DNA of 64,000 nucleotides, taken from Sipunculus nudus (lineage: Eukaryota > Annelida > Sipuncula > Golfingiida > Sipunculidae). Numbering within the stretch: the first letter of the stretch is position 1; every line of letters begins with the position of its first letter. Positions 18,807 through 29,549 of this stretch are shown here, piece by piece. Below the pieces are notes generated by a model. It saw nothing but the letters and a program-made list of their open reading frames with translations. It was not told the DNA's origin and did no database searches. The DNA lies in the NCBI GenBank assembly GCA_026874595.1, contig CM049309.1, positions 39,259,079 to 39,323,078 on the forward strand, given 5' to 3'. Position numbers and translations under genes: made by a program.

Positions 18807-19038
18807 TGTCGTAGGGAGCAGATTCCCGATATAAACATTTTTTAATAAGTACTTCACATGACACACGCCCCTGTCGTCACTCCTCACGACACACCTGTCA
18901 CGTGACCTGGACAACCAATCAGAACTCAACCCGGGGCAGTTTCTAAGTTTCTACTGAAGAGGAAAGATCCACGAAGGACAACCACGAATATAACTTCGCA
19001 TTCGACAAGGTAAGGACAATTCCTTGTCCCCTGCGACA
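18807..19038 (+). repeat. 3' LTR
   Basis: 232 bp, identical by eye to the 5' LTR, starting TGTCG after the polypurine tract and ending CGACA. It is followed by the right ATAT target copy. Confidence 0.95.
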
Positions 19039-19042
19039 ATAT
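19039..19042. repeat. target-site duplication, right copy (ATAT)
   Basis: It matches 8152-8155. Removing the element and one copy restores a continuous AT-rich target. Confidence 0.8.
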
Positions 19043-19059
19043 CTTATATTGCTCATTAT

Positions 19060-20530
19060 ATAAGGAAAACTCTTAAGGCTCAAATTATGAAATCAGTATT
19101 TTTTAGGGCTAATAAATGATTCCTGCACTGACACAGCTTTCATTGAGGAAGAGACCATTCATGTAATGATCCTTGATGAAAACTATTTCCCAGTAACACA
19201 CTTCATGTCACTCAGGAATGTAGAAAAAGCCAATGGCAGTGGCATTAAAAAGTGCACGTCCAGGCTATGGAAGAAAATGCAGAGTGTGAGGACTGGAGGA
19301 ACCGTTTGACAAACATCACACATGATGGTGCTTCAGTTGTGTCAGGTAGCACAAATGGATGTGTGGCCCTAATACGTCAAGATGACTGTGGACATTTACT
19401 CGACTACCATTGTTCCAACCATCGACTTGAGCTTGCTATATAAAGCATGCAGCCAAGAAAGTTGCCTACATTGACAATAACTTGCAGAATATATTTAAAT
19501 TCTATCATTATTCCCCTTAAACTGGCAAGGATAACAGGCAAGCAGTTAAACGGAAAATGTCTGGGTCGAGTGGCCTGTTAACATAATCGGCACATGATGG
19601 GTGTTGTGCAGAGAAAAGGCATTGATGGTTGTTGATCATTACAGGCCAGCAATGGTGAAACACCTAATAATTAGTTTCAATCATTGATTAAAGTGAAAAA
19701 GCAAGCAAGGCAAAGGGAGTTTTGATAACCCTTTAAACTGTCAAACTTGTTTTGATGATGAAACTTCTTCTTGAGTTATTTCCACACCTGTCAAACTTGA
19801 GTCTTGTTCTTCAGAAAAATGACACAACACTGCAGACTCTAGTCATTAAGGGGACAGTGGTAAAAGTAATACTGCAGAACTTTGATGTGGGGACAGAAAT
19901 TTCTGAAATCATAAATGAAAATAAAATTCATCAAGATGCACCAGCTTTGAAGATGGTGCCATTCTATGAAACTAATTCCAGGGGCCCCAACTGTTCAGAT
20001 ATGGCATCTGCCTGCTGAGACACAAAACTGTTGACTGAGAAATTGGTGCAGGATTTGGAACACAGATTTAAGAATTTGACACAAGACTCTCATTCTGTGG
20101 TTTCTAGTTTTATGGTGTTTGACCCTCAGTTCTGGCCCAAAACCCCTGTGGATTGGGTAAATATGGACTTTCACAAGTGAAACAAATAACTGGTCATTTT
20201 GAACCAATTTTGGTTAAGCACAATTTCAAACCAGACCAAATCAGACAGGAGTGGACCGAACTTCTTGTGCACACATCTAATATGTCTAAAATTTCTCCTG
20301 TTGAAAACTTTTGGGCTGACAAACTTAAACAAGAAGAAGGGAAAACAGTCAAAAAATTTGAAAACATATTAGCCTTGGCCAGGATCATGTTGGTTTTAGC
20401 TGTGTCCAGTGTTGAGGCTGAGCGAGCTTTCAGTCTCATGGGGAGAATAAAAACTGACTGGAGATTACACTTACACCCATCCTCCCTAAATGATGGACAA
20501 GTCAGGATGCAATCAGCTGAGATGACCTAA
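19060..20530 (+). pseudogene. hAT-type transposase relic (ZNF862-like)
   Basis: Plus-strand blocks in several frames fit a hAT-superfamily transposase-derived protein. An IEEETIHVMILDE-like stretch lies near 19140-19200, then ITHDGASVVSG and CSNHRLELAI (19252-19443). After more decayed text comes a clear C-terminal dimerisation block (20153-20530) with LAVSSVEAERAFSLMGRIKT, the hallmark of hAT C-terminal regions. The frame is broken by stops and shifts (near 19443, 19740 and 20018). No terminal inverted repeats were located. The left end lies close to the retrotransposon insertion site, so the LTR element may have landed in or beside this relic. Confidence 0.65.
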
Positions 20531-20689
20531 AAGAATCTGAGGTCATCCTACAGGACGACTAAAAATATCAAAACATTTCTATCCCTGTTAAATGTGCAAC
20601 TGGTTGCAATGTGAATGGTTAACTGCCAAGTTTTACAACACAGAACCACTTTTGCCATGAAATGAAAGTTTTGTCTAAGCAACAGGTAA

Positions 20690-21845
20690 AAGAGAGACTG
20701 CTTGGTAGGTCTAACAAAACAATTAAGTATGATGGCACAACAAAACTGTTAGGCCCCTCGGTAGAGACCGAAGTCACTTACCTGCTAGGTGTTCACAGAC
20801 AGGTTTATGGGAGAGCCACTATGTTAGTACAATAACTGACAGCATAAAGAGAGTTGAGGGTACACCTACACCTGATGATCAAGGTCATACTGATATTTTG
20901 AAAAATGTGTCAAACACGCTAACTGATCGTTGTGCCACAAATCATGCAGTTGATGTAAAATTAGAAAGTATTAAAGGATGTAAATTGAATCAGTTTAAGT
21001 GAGCTATGCATCCCCTAGATTCTGTAGCTAAGGCGTGTGATAAAGTTGTAAAAGCGTTTAAAACTGAAGAACTTAATAGCAAAAAAACAGACAAAAATAG
21101 CAACCTTCCCTTCATGGGCCACAGTGAAAGTCTTACACAGGCATTCTTAAGATTAACAGCTATATTGTTTCACAGCACTATGTATTCATGTAAGGCTGAC
21201 CTTACCAAATATCTCACCATTAAAGGTAGAATTTCAAAACAAAACAAGACCATCTACTATCGGTTTATCTGTAACAGATTTCATATTTATTTCTTGGGCA
21301 GTGGTATTCTTTTTCATTTATCAACTGCATATTAGAGTTCTTTACTTTTACAGAGCAACATTCATGCCCAAAAATGCAGTGCATACTTCTGTGCTGAATG
21401 CACTAAGATTGCCAGAATTGATTATCACCCTAAGAGCTCCGGGACTTTTCGGCAAACAGGTGAGCGGCCGATGGATGAGACTCGTTGGAAAAGCAACTAA
21501 TATCTTGGATCTGAACAGTAAGTTTCAGGGTGCAGTGGACAGACTTGAGTGCCTGTAAAGTGTGCCTGCCCACTGCCGTCCAATACAGAAAGTGTATTTG
21601 CTGGTGTGCCAGTAATGGTGTATGATATCTGGACTTCATTGACTGAGCCACCAGAGAGTGTTGATAAAACAGTGACCCTGTTACAACAGTTCTGTAAATC
21701 AGCAGTGAAAGTGATGCCCAGGCAGCTGAAGGATCAGTTGCAAGGTGGACAATTTTGGAATGCTGCAGATGACTTAGTGAATGTGGCATTTCCACACAAT
21801 CCTAAAACATTATACAGGAATGCAAGATGTCTACCGGGCTGTTAA
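20690..21845 (+). pseudogene. relic of an uncharacterised repetitive metazoan gene family
   Basis: Successive plus-strand frames hold blocks that recur, from memory, in uncharacterised proteins multiplied in invertebrate and fish genomes: KYDGTTKL, TLTDRCATN, NQFK then an opal stop then AMHPLDSVAKACDK, YRFICNRFHIYFLGSG, WMRLVGKATNILDLN and RQLKDQLQGGQFWN. The order is that of the family, so one damaged gene of about 1.1 kb is likely, with stops near 20836, 21001 and 21335 and several frame changes. I do not know its function; its repetitive spread suggests a transposon origin. Confidence 0.45.
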
Positions 21846-22610
21846 AACTTCCCTCGGGACAAATAAATATATAGGATGAAACACCAAGAAACACCTATTA
21901 TCTCTTTAATTAGGAAGAAAATACTAATACCAGTGAATAAATAGTCACTTAACTGATTTATCTGTACAATTTAACGCACTTAATCCGTAAAATAAAATTA
22001 AAAGGAAAGTGTTTCATCATAGGGTCGGCATGATGACAATTGACAGCACAGAGCAGCTATATTTCATATTATTGCTACTGCCCCCTGGCGGAGCTTTTGT
22101 AATAAACTGTGAATCGTGTTTTAGGTGATTAATGAAATGATACTATTACTTGTTATAAAAGCGAGAATACGATTCTCTATGTGTATTATGGTATTTGGTA
22201 ATATTTCCAAACTGGCTTTATACAATAATTTGGATTGTTACTATGCACTTTATCAAAACTACAGTATTTTATTGTTAAATATTCCAATCAAAAATAATAT
22301 ATTTATATTTCTTCATTAGCACTTTGCTCAGTAAACAGTTGTTGCCCATTCACTGACACTCAGAACATTATTACAGGTTGACAGTATACAAGATGTAAAG
22401 TGAACTCACAATGATCTCACAGTTTGTCAGTATTCATAATGATATATATAGCTGTTCAATCAATCATGACCATAATAGTAACAGGTGACCATGCTGATGC
22501 TGATGGCCCTAAGTTATTTAGCACTTCAGTTGGTTTGGCAGATGAGCAGTAATTGTTAATTATTTACCCCTTTGAGTTACTAGATCAAGGGCTAATGATT
22601 GCATCATGTC
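21846..22610. other. no gene seen
   Basis: AT-rich spacer. Several short frames (for example 22125-22319) consist of hydrophobic and aromatic codons expected from AT-rich noise. Confidence 0.4.
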
Positions 22611-22614
22611 AAGT

Positions 22615-23870
22615 GGCCCTGTTGATCTTGTCGTGGTGAATGCCAAGAAGAGACTGTGTTCTGTGAGCAGTGTTCCTACTGGTATCACAGAGAGTGTGAA
22701 GACTTAGCACAGACATCCTTCAACACTTTATCAAGAGACTCAGCACCGTATTATTGACGTTACTGTATGCACAATGCAGACGGCAGCTTAAACTTTCCTC
22801 GTGCCATTTTACGCCTGCATGAAGCATCCAGGAAGAACTTATACCAGCTCAACAGCCACGCCATTAACAAAGGAATCCTTATACGGAATAAATTTATCTT
22901 CCAAGAGAACACTACATGAAGCTCTTGAGACTGATTACCAAGCCAAGGCCATCATTGATAAATCCTGCATGAATGACCTTCCAGGAGAGCAGATTGCTGT
23001 ATCTGAGTGTATCAGGAGACGGGAACTGCCTCTTACATGAAGTAATCGTTTATCTATAACTGGTGACAAAACACTGGCTACAGAACTGCAAGTAAGCTGT
23101 GCTGCAAAGATGGCCAGACACAGGGATATTATTGAGTAAATGCCAAACGCAAGTGAAGTTGCAAGTGTTTCGCCGAATTACAACATTGCATTTAGAGACT
23201 GTTGTACTACTGACGGTGGATACTCATCAGCCTGGACCATCCAAGCAATCGCCAGTGTCACCAGGACACCTATCAGAGTGATCTTCCCGCCCATGAATTG
23301 GCATAATGACATCATTCACAAGATTCGTTTATCTAACTGGTGACAAAACACTGGCTACAGAACTGCAAGCTGTGCTGCAGAGATGGCCAGGCACAGGGAT
23401 ATTATTGAGTAAATGCCAAACCAAGTGAAGTTGCAAGTGTTTCGCCGAATTACGACGTTGCATTTAGAGACTGTTGTACTACTGACGGTGGATACTCATC
23501 AGCCTGGACCATCCAAGCAATCGCCAGTGTCACCAGGACACCTATCAGAGTGATCTTCCCGCCCGTGAATTGGGATAATGACATCATTCACAAGATTCTT
23601 GTACCGGTGATATGTACACGTGCACTCTCCTGGTGAAGCATCAGTAATCACCATAATGTGGTCCAGACTAGGTCCCATCACAGGAAAATGGTGGTCAGCA
23701 AATCACTTTGTTCCAGTTATTGAGAAGATTAACAACAAAAATATGATCGGTACAGGAGCATCCTTTCAGAAATCTATTCTGATCTTTGCCTTCTTTGGCT
23801 ATAACGTTAAGTTTGTTAGAGTAAGACTTTCTATAATCGATCAGGACAATATGATGAGTTGTTGACAAAG
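22615..23870 (+). pseudogene. PHD finger plus OTU/vertnin-like relic
   Basis: At about 22640-22760 a frame reads CGECQEETVFCEQCSYW followed by YHREC, a PHD-finger Cys/His pattern. Downstream, VSGDGNCLLHEVIVYL (about 23000-23050) carries the DGNC motif of OTU-type cysteine protease folds. It is followed by TGDKTLATELQ, ARHRDIIE, GGYSSAWTIQAIASVTRTP and finally RLGPITGKWWSANHFVPVI (about 23650-23720), the order seen in vertnin-like proteins. Stops and frame changes occur throughout, and the region from TGDKTLATEL to HDIIHKI is duplicated in tandem. OTU enzymes remove ubiquitin; this copy cannot be functional. Confidence 0.55.
23048..23598 (+). repeat. tandem duplication of about 277 bp inside the OTU-like relic
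   Basis: 23048-23326 and 23327-23598 are near-identical and differ by scattered substitutions and small indels. The unit starts GTTTATCT and ends CAAGATTC. Duplication within a dead gene indicates replication slippage or unequal exchange after or around inactivation. Confidence 0.85.
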
Positions 23871-24388
23871 GTATGACCATTCTATGGCTCACAGTAACTT
23901 AGCAAATTTCCCCCCTTAATCGGAGGAATAGTTCCGCACATTTGGTCTCTATATAGTTCTTTCAGGAACATTACTTTTCCCAAATCTAAAGAGCGATTTA
24001 TGCTTGTTCTCTCACCAAACAATTTTTTTAATCAATATCCCAGGATGGTTTCGGGTTGTTCCTCTGATTTTGGATATGCCCACTTTACATCATGAAAATC
24101 TAGAAAAAGTATACATTTCATACAGAATAATGTGATCATATTTCCAGTTATCATGGTCTATATAAGAGTACCGGTAATAAACCGCTAATAAAGAATCCAG
24201 TGCTCCAGGTTAATCTCTACACTTTAATTATTCAGTATCGAATGTGCTTAAATTGTTGGTATATTTAGTCACAAGACCTTATGATTAACTTACTTTATCT
24301 TGTATTTATTTTTATAAAGTTAATTTGTACCTGCTTTATTTGTTGATTATTCTCTAGTTAGAAAAAATATATATTGAATGGAACAAGA

Positions 24389-24389
<1 letters not shown>

Positions 24390-24432
<43 letters not shown>
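24390..24432. repeat. (TA)n microsatellite
   Basis: About 21 uninterrupted TA units, self-complementary and likely length-variable. Confidence 0.95.
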
Positions 24433-24436
<4 letters not shown>

Positions 24437-24572
24437 TAAACTAAATTATATCTTATCTTTTAATTGTTGAATATAAATTAAAATTTGAAATGAGATAAAT
24501 AATTTTCATCCACTATGTAATTTTCATCCCCGAAATTAGTGGTACTCCGTCCTATAAAAATAAGTTTAAACT

Positions 24573-24590
24573 AAGATAAGATAAGATAAG
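24573..24590 (+). repeat. (AAGAT)n short tandem repeat
   Basis: AAGATAAGATAAGATAAG. Pentanucleotide tails of this kind end some non-LTR elements; I could not place an element body beside it. Confidence 0.8.
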
Positions 24591-24955
24591 TTTTATTTAA
24601 AGTCATTTTTCTGATCAACAAATACAACATAAGCTCACAGAGCTTTTGTCACCGACTACATACATATGACATGTTATGATAACCAATACATTAAAAACAT
24701 GAGTCAAGATTTCAAGATAACAGGTATGATGTTTACCCATTTAACCGTGGCACTAGTTTACACTAATTATTATACCTGACGATGGAAGAACTTAACTTTT
24801 ACGTGTTAAACTTTTTTTCTGTTTTATTGCTTTGCATCGCCCCGCTTTTTTCACAACCTGGCCCAAGTGTAAGAGATCAAAGGACTCGCATGGTAACACC
24901 TGATTAGACCAAAGCCACCATTTCTTATGCACAGTAATTAAGATCTAGTAGAGCG

Positions 24956-25079
24956 TTATTGACACACGGTATCGGGTATCACGACAGGGATGTTAGTGAC
25001 ACATGGTGAACGCCCTGCCATCTGGCGGGAGTGTGACAGAATAGACGCATGCATGCGCAGTTAAACCATGTGTCAATAA
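24956..25079. repeat. short inverted repeat, MITE-like
   Basis: TTATTGACACACGGT (24956-24970) is complementary to ACCATGTGTCAATAA (25065-25079) with one mismatch, enclosing 94 bp. It may be a tiny non-autonomous element or a hairpin remnant. Confidence 0.5.
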
Positions 25080-25452
25080 GCTGGACTTTATTCTGTTAAC
25101 CATGGAAACCTCACCCTGAGACGACCCGGAGATTGTCCGGAGACCGCCATCTTGCCCGGATTCCGCCAATGAGTGCTTCCCACTGATTCCTAATCGCCAC
25201 AACAGATGCTGCCACAGTTATGTCTGACCTTCTCGCTGTGATAAGTTATATCGTTTACGAGTCTAATTGATTGCAACTGTCACTAAAATACGTATTTTGT
25301 TTGAAAAGCTGTTTAATAAACTAATCATATATATACTCTTTACCAATTTTCTATTTCAGAAAACTCTTGAATGTTTGTAATATGTTTATAACTAATTATA
25401 TTTTCTTGCATATTATACAGAATATTTTCTTTCGGTATAAATTTTACGGCGT
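25080..25452. other. no gene seen
   Basis: Spacer between the small inverted repeat and the proposed left end of the Mutator-like element. No coding or RNA feature is supported. Confidence 0.4.
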
Positions 25453-25615
25453 GCTTCGTGCGACCCTATGTGTAACATAGAATATGTTTACCGAACGTTA
25501 TGGTGTAACATATAAAATATTTACTGAATTTTCCTGCTTGGATTATTGGCATGCCTTATTGTGACCCAGTGCATGTGCATTCACGCATATCAGGTCACGT
25601 GATGGGGGTCGCAGC

Positions 25616-25815
25616 AATGAGGGAGAGAGAGAGAGAGAAGATCAGAGAGAAAGAAAAGGAGAGAGAGAAAGAGAGAGAGAGAATGTCTATTACAAAAAGA
25701 CCAGAGAGAGAGAGAGAGAGAGAGACAGAACGAGAGATAAAAGGAGAGAGAGAGAAGGAGAAGAAAAGTCCATTTTAATACGATCAGACAGAGAGAGAGA
25801 AAGATAGAGAGAGAG
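25616..25815 (+). repeat. GA-rich simple repeat
   Basis: Long GAGAGA runs interrupted by GAAAAG-type variants. The open frame here encodes only Glu-Arg-Lys low complexity and is not counted as a gene. Confidence 0.9.
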
Positions 25816-25826
25816 ACACATCATTA

Positions 25827-26449
25827 TTGTCAGAATTTCTGAAGTGTTTGCAACAACTATACCGCTCGTACATCAACTGCATGATCAAGATCGATATGGC
25901 TACGCTGGTCATAGGAGACTTGATAGTTAGGTACCTGGGGCAAGATACTGTGGAGAAGACATCAGTTAAGTGCTTTCCAGGAATCACTACATATGCTTTG
26001 GCAAGGCGTCTTCCTCAAGAAGACATAAAGAATCACCAGGTATGTAACATTATCTATAGGATATTAATTCTCAATATTTTAAATTGTCACTGTCTGTCCA
26101 ATAAACTGTATTACTGTAATTATTAGTTAGATTAGTTGAATAGTATATACCCAATATAGTCAGTGTTACACGTTTATACTTCAATTTTGTTATACTTGAG
26201 CATATAAGGTCTAGTACTCAAAATCTGCCGAGGGCTGCGGACCAATGGCCACATAGCGTTCCTTACCACACATACAACCAGGACATCAAGATTGTGAACA
26301 GCCTATATCCAACTGTGACAGAGACCATCCCCCACAACAGATTCTGGAATCCGTGTGGTGCTCGAAGAGAGCTACTAGCGAGAGATGGCCTGCACCTGAG
26401 CAGGACTGGTGTGAAACAGCTTGCTACAGAGATTAAAAAGCACACGCAG
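25827..26449 (+). pseudogene. broken SGNH-hydrolase module (two exons)
   Basis: Exon 1 (to 26039, donor CAG|GTATGT) reads MATLVIGDLIVRYLG and CFPGITTYALARRLP. The family block I expects GDS-x-V-R, so the nucleophile Ser is Leu here, a single base change from TCG to TTG. Exon 2 (26201-26449, donor CAG|GTATAC) reads NLPRAADQWPHSV, then WNPCGARREL and DGLHLSRTGVKQLA, which carries the Asp-x-x-His block V. The middle of the domain, with the expected GTND-like block, is missing. Both junctions are phase 0 and lead into the transposase exon at 26776. This is the fold of GDSL/SGNH esterases seen in several invertebrate transposons. It is certainly inactive in this copy. Confidence 0.55.
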
Positions 26450-26907
26450 GTATACTAGTTTTTTTTTGCATGTTTTAATTAGCGCTATTCTCACTCTTTA
26501 TTCTAAAGAATCATAACATTTTACAGATTACTTACACTTTCTGTTTGTTATAGCTTAATGATTGTTTTTTTTTTCATGCGCATACATGATATGTATTATT
26601 CGGAAGAATTGTTTAAAATATGTGACTGAATGATATATGCAATGATGATAAAAACCCTTCGGATGTAGTATGTTATTGTATTACGATTATTTTTACATGC
26701 GCATACATATTATATCATGCATAATATATCATATGATTAAGATGATTGTAATATCTTGATTTTGTGTTCTACCAGTCCCGAATCAGATGCCGAGGCGTGC
26801 AGTATCCAGGTATCAAGAGAGTCTGGGCACTGAAGACTACTCTGCGCACGGAAGACTACTGTGTTCCCCCTTACTGCCTGGAAAGTGAAGACGATTTCCG
26901 GCTTCTC

Positions 26908-27226
26908 GGCAAGGCTGCTCAACCTACATCATGTCTGTCTACGCAGTCGAGCGACGTAACCAGGACAGCCCGCACCAGCTCTTCCCGGACGAACTCCAGT
27001 GCTGCAGGTTTGTCCCGCATCACGCTCCGTGGCAAGGCTGCTCAACCTACATCACGTCCGTCAATGCAGTGGAGCGACGTAACCAAGACAGCCCACACCA
27101 GCTCTTCCCGGACGAACTCCAGTGCTGCAGGTTTGTCTCGCATCACGCTTCGTGGCAAGGCTGCTCAACCTACATCACATCCGTCTACGCAGTGGAGCGA
27201 CGTAACCAGGACAGCCCTCACCAGTG
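26908..27226 (+). repeat. 123-bp coding tandem repeat (41 residues)
   Basis: Units start at 26908, 27031 and 27154, each opening GGCAAGGCTGCTCAACC. They encode a 41-residue Ser/Thr/Arg-rich unit beginning GKAAQPTS. The exact multiple of three kept the frame open. Confidence 0.9.
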
Positions 27227-27399
27227 ATTCCAACACGGTTCAGCGGTCATCAACTCAAACAACGCCCTGGAAGTTGCTAAACAGGAAGAACTGGCACGTT
27301 ACTTTAGGCAAGAAGAGACACACCACGTCCAGGTTGTCTAATGCTGGTTTGACGCGTGTCCATCTGCATCACCAACCACCACAGTCATCACCATCTCTG

Positions 27400-27690
27400 T
27401 CAACACCCGCAACCACAGACCAGCCACACTCTACATCAACAGTCCCGACACACTCTACAACCACAGACCAGCCACAATCTACATCAACAGACCCGACACA
27501 CTCTACAACCACAGAACAGCCACACTCTACAGCAACAGACCCGACACACTCTACAACCACAGACCAGCCACAATCTACATCAACAGACCCGACACAATCT
27601 ACAACCACAGACCAGCCACACTCTACAGCAACAAACCCGACACACTCTACAACCACAGAACAGCCACACTCTATAGCAAGAGTCCCGGTA
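27400..27690 (+). repeat. 48-bp coding tandem repeat (16 residues)
   Basis: Five to six copies encoding variants of TTTDQPQSTSTDPTHS, a Thr/Ser/Pro-rich mucin-like linker between the first repeat block and the transposase. Confidence 0.9.
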
Positions 27691-29549
27691 CAACCATGTT
27701 TGAAGGGTATGGGTGAAGGTATTTTCTTTGTTGGTGCGTTGTTTAATAACTATTCAGAATTAGAACAAAGTTTTACAACATGGTGCAATACGCATCATCA
27801 TCCAATGAAAAAACGCAGGACCGATAAGAACCCTGATCCAAGTAAAGTAGATACTCACCCTTGTGCCACCATAATATATACTTGTAAACATCATGGTACG
27901 GTTAAACCGAGAGGTACTGGGGCACGCCCAACTCAATCATATTTAGCCTTAAATTGTCCTGTAACTGTTAGGGTAGGTCTTCAGAAATTGTCAGGTATGT
28001 ACAAAATTACTAAAATTATAGATCAACATAACCATCCAGTAGGCCCTAACACTTTTGAAATGTATCCTGATCAGCGTAGATTAGATACAAAACAGAAAGA
28101 TATGGTTGCAGAAATGATAAATTATGAGATGGGAACTAGACAGTTACAGAATTTTATTAAAGACAGAACAGGTAAAAGTGTTTTAGCCCAGGATATCCAT
28201 AATATAAGAAGAGATATACGACAAAATGAAACACAAGATAAAACCAAAGGAAAATTGTTAGTAGAGAAAATTAATGCAATAGCTCAAAGTGATATTGAAA
28301 ATAAAATTAATGTAGATACTGATCAGGCCGGGAATTTAAACGTTTTAATGATTCAATCTGCCACTATGAAAAATTATTACAATAAATACCCAGAGGTTTT
28401 ATTTTTGGACGGTACGTACAAATTAAATATTGAGGGATATCCACTATATTCATTTTTATGTCAGGATAACAACAGGAGGGGGAAACCTGTAAGTTATTTA
28501 TTTGTAAAAGACGAAACAAAACCAACCATAACCCAAGCAATAGGAATTTTTACAAAATATAATCAAAATTTATTAGATAAAGCAAAGGTAATAATGATTG
28601 ACAAAGACTTCACAGAAATGGCTGTTCTAAAACAATTCTTCCCAACTGCAAAAATCTTACTCTGTACATTTCACGTCTTAAAATATCTTAAAACTAACTG
28701 TTGGCGATTTAATAATTCCTAAACATGAAAAAACTGAATTTATGACTATAATACAGAAATTAATATATGCAGCTAAAATAGATGAATTTGATAAAATCTT
28801 ACCTGAACTCCATCAAGTAGCACCTGCCGAATTTGTTGAATATTTCAATCGTAACTGGATTAGTTGTAAGGACATGTGGGCACACTACACTAGGAGACAT
28901 TTAGAAACAAAAAGGAATAATACCAATAATCGAATTGAAAGTCACAATCAGAAATTAAAAATGTTCATCCGACCACACTTTCATTTAGACGAATCAGTAC
29001 TGGGATTAATTAGTTATATTAAATCAGTAGAAAAATATGCAAGTAAATGTGAATTAGACGCGCTAAAAGTAAGTTTAGATACCAGAAAAGTTGATCAATT
29101 ACATGTCCAAATAGCCAATATATGTACAAAACAGGGAGTATTGCTTATTAATCCAGAAATTGAAAAGTCCAATAAAATTACAGGGTCGATTAATAAAACA
29201 GAAAATAGCTTTAATTTTGTAGCTAATAATGAAGTCACGTACCAGGTAGATTTAGACGCAACTCAGTGTAATTGTAGGTTTTGGTACCAATACAAATTAC
29301 CTTGTAGGCACATTTTTAAAGTACGAAAAGAAAATGAAATGCCCCACTTTAGTCCAGATTTAATTCCTTTTCGATGGAAAAAAGACAATATTAATGAAAA
29401 TTTTACTGAAGAAGATGTCCCCGTATTTGTACGGCAGGTATAACCCACAGAGAAAAATAAAAGACTAAAAAAGAAAATTTTATCCCAGAATGAAAAATAT
29501 GTAAAAGCTTCCGAAACTACAAAAGATTTGGCATCATTTCTCTCCACAT

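Larger units (their letters stand above)
8156..19038 (+). mobile_element. complete Ty3/Gypsy-type LTR retrotransposon carrying a TatD nuclease ORF
   Basis: A 10,883-bp element bounded by identical 232-bp LTRs (8156-8387 and 18807-19038) and a 4-bp target duplication. In order it holds: primer binding site, a 1.8-kb leader with GAGTACTC repeats, gag, pol (protease, reverse transcriptase, RNase H, integrase with GPY/F-type module) in the -1 frame, a third ORF encoding a TatD-type nuclease, three short hairpin repeats, a polypurine tract and the 3' LTR. The RT-RNase H-IN order places it in Ty3/Gypsy rather than Copia. All three ORFs are uninterrupted, which with the identical LTRs indicates a very recent insertion. 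I cannot name the clade from sequence alone. The third ORF sits where errantiviruses carry env but shows no signal peptide, transmembrane segment or envelope features. Confidence 0.95.
23880..24955. other. AT-rich spacer with simple repeats
   Basis: No gene is supported. It contains a (TA)n run at 24390-24432 and a (GATAA)n run at 24573-24590. The latter, next to a TATAAAAATAAG-rich segment, could be the tail of a non-LTR retrotransposon or SINE. Confidence 0.4.

Noticed and set aside
25551-25778. 75-codon Glu/Arg/Lys-rich ORF
   Set aside because: It is a translation of the GA-rich simple repeat and has no domain.
28680-28760. Programmed frameshift inside the MULE transposase
   Set aside because: No slippery heptamer in the proper phase is present, and other stops and shifts downstream show ordinary decay.
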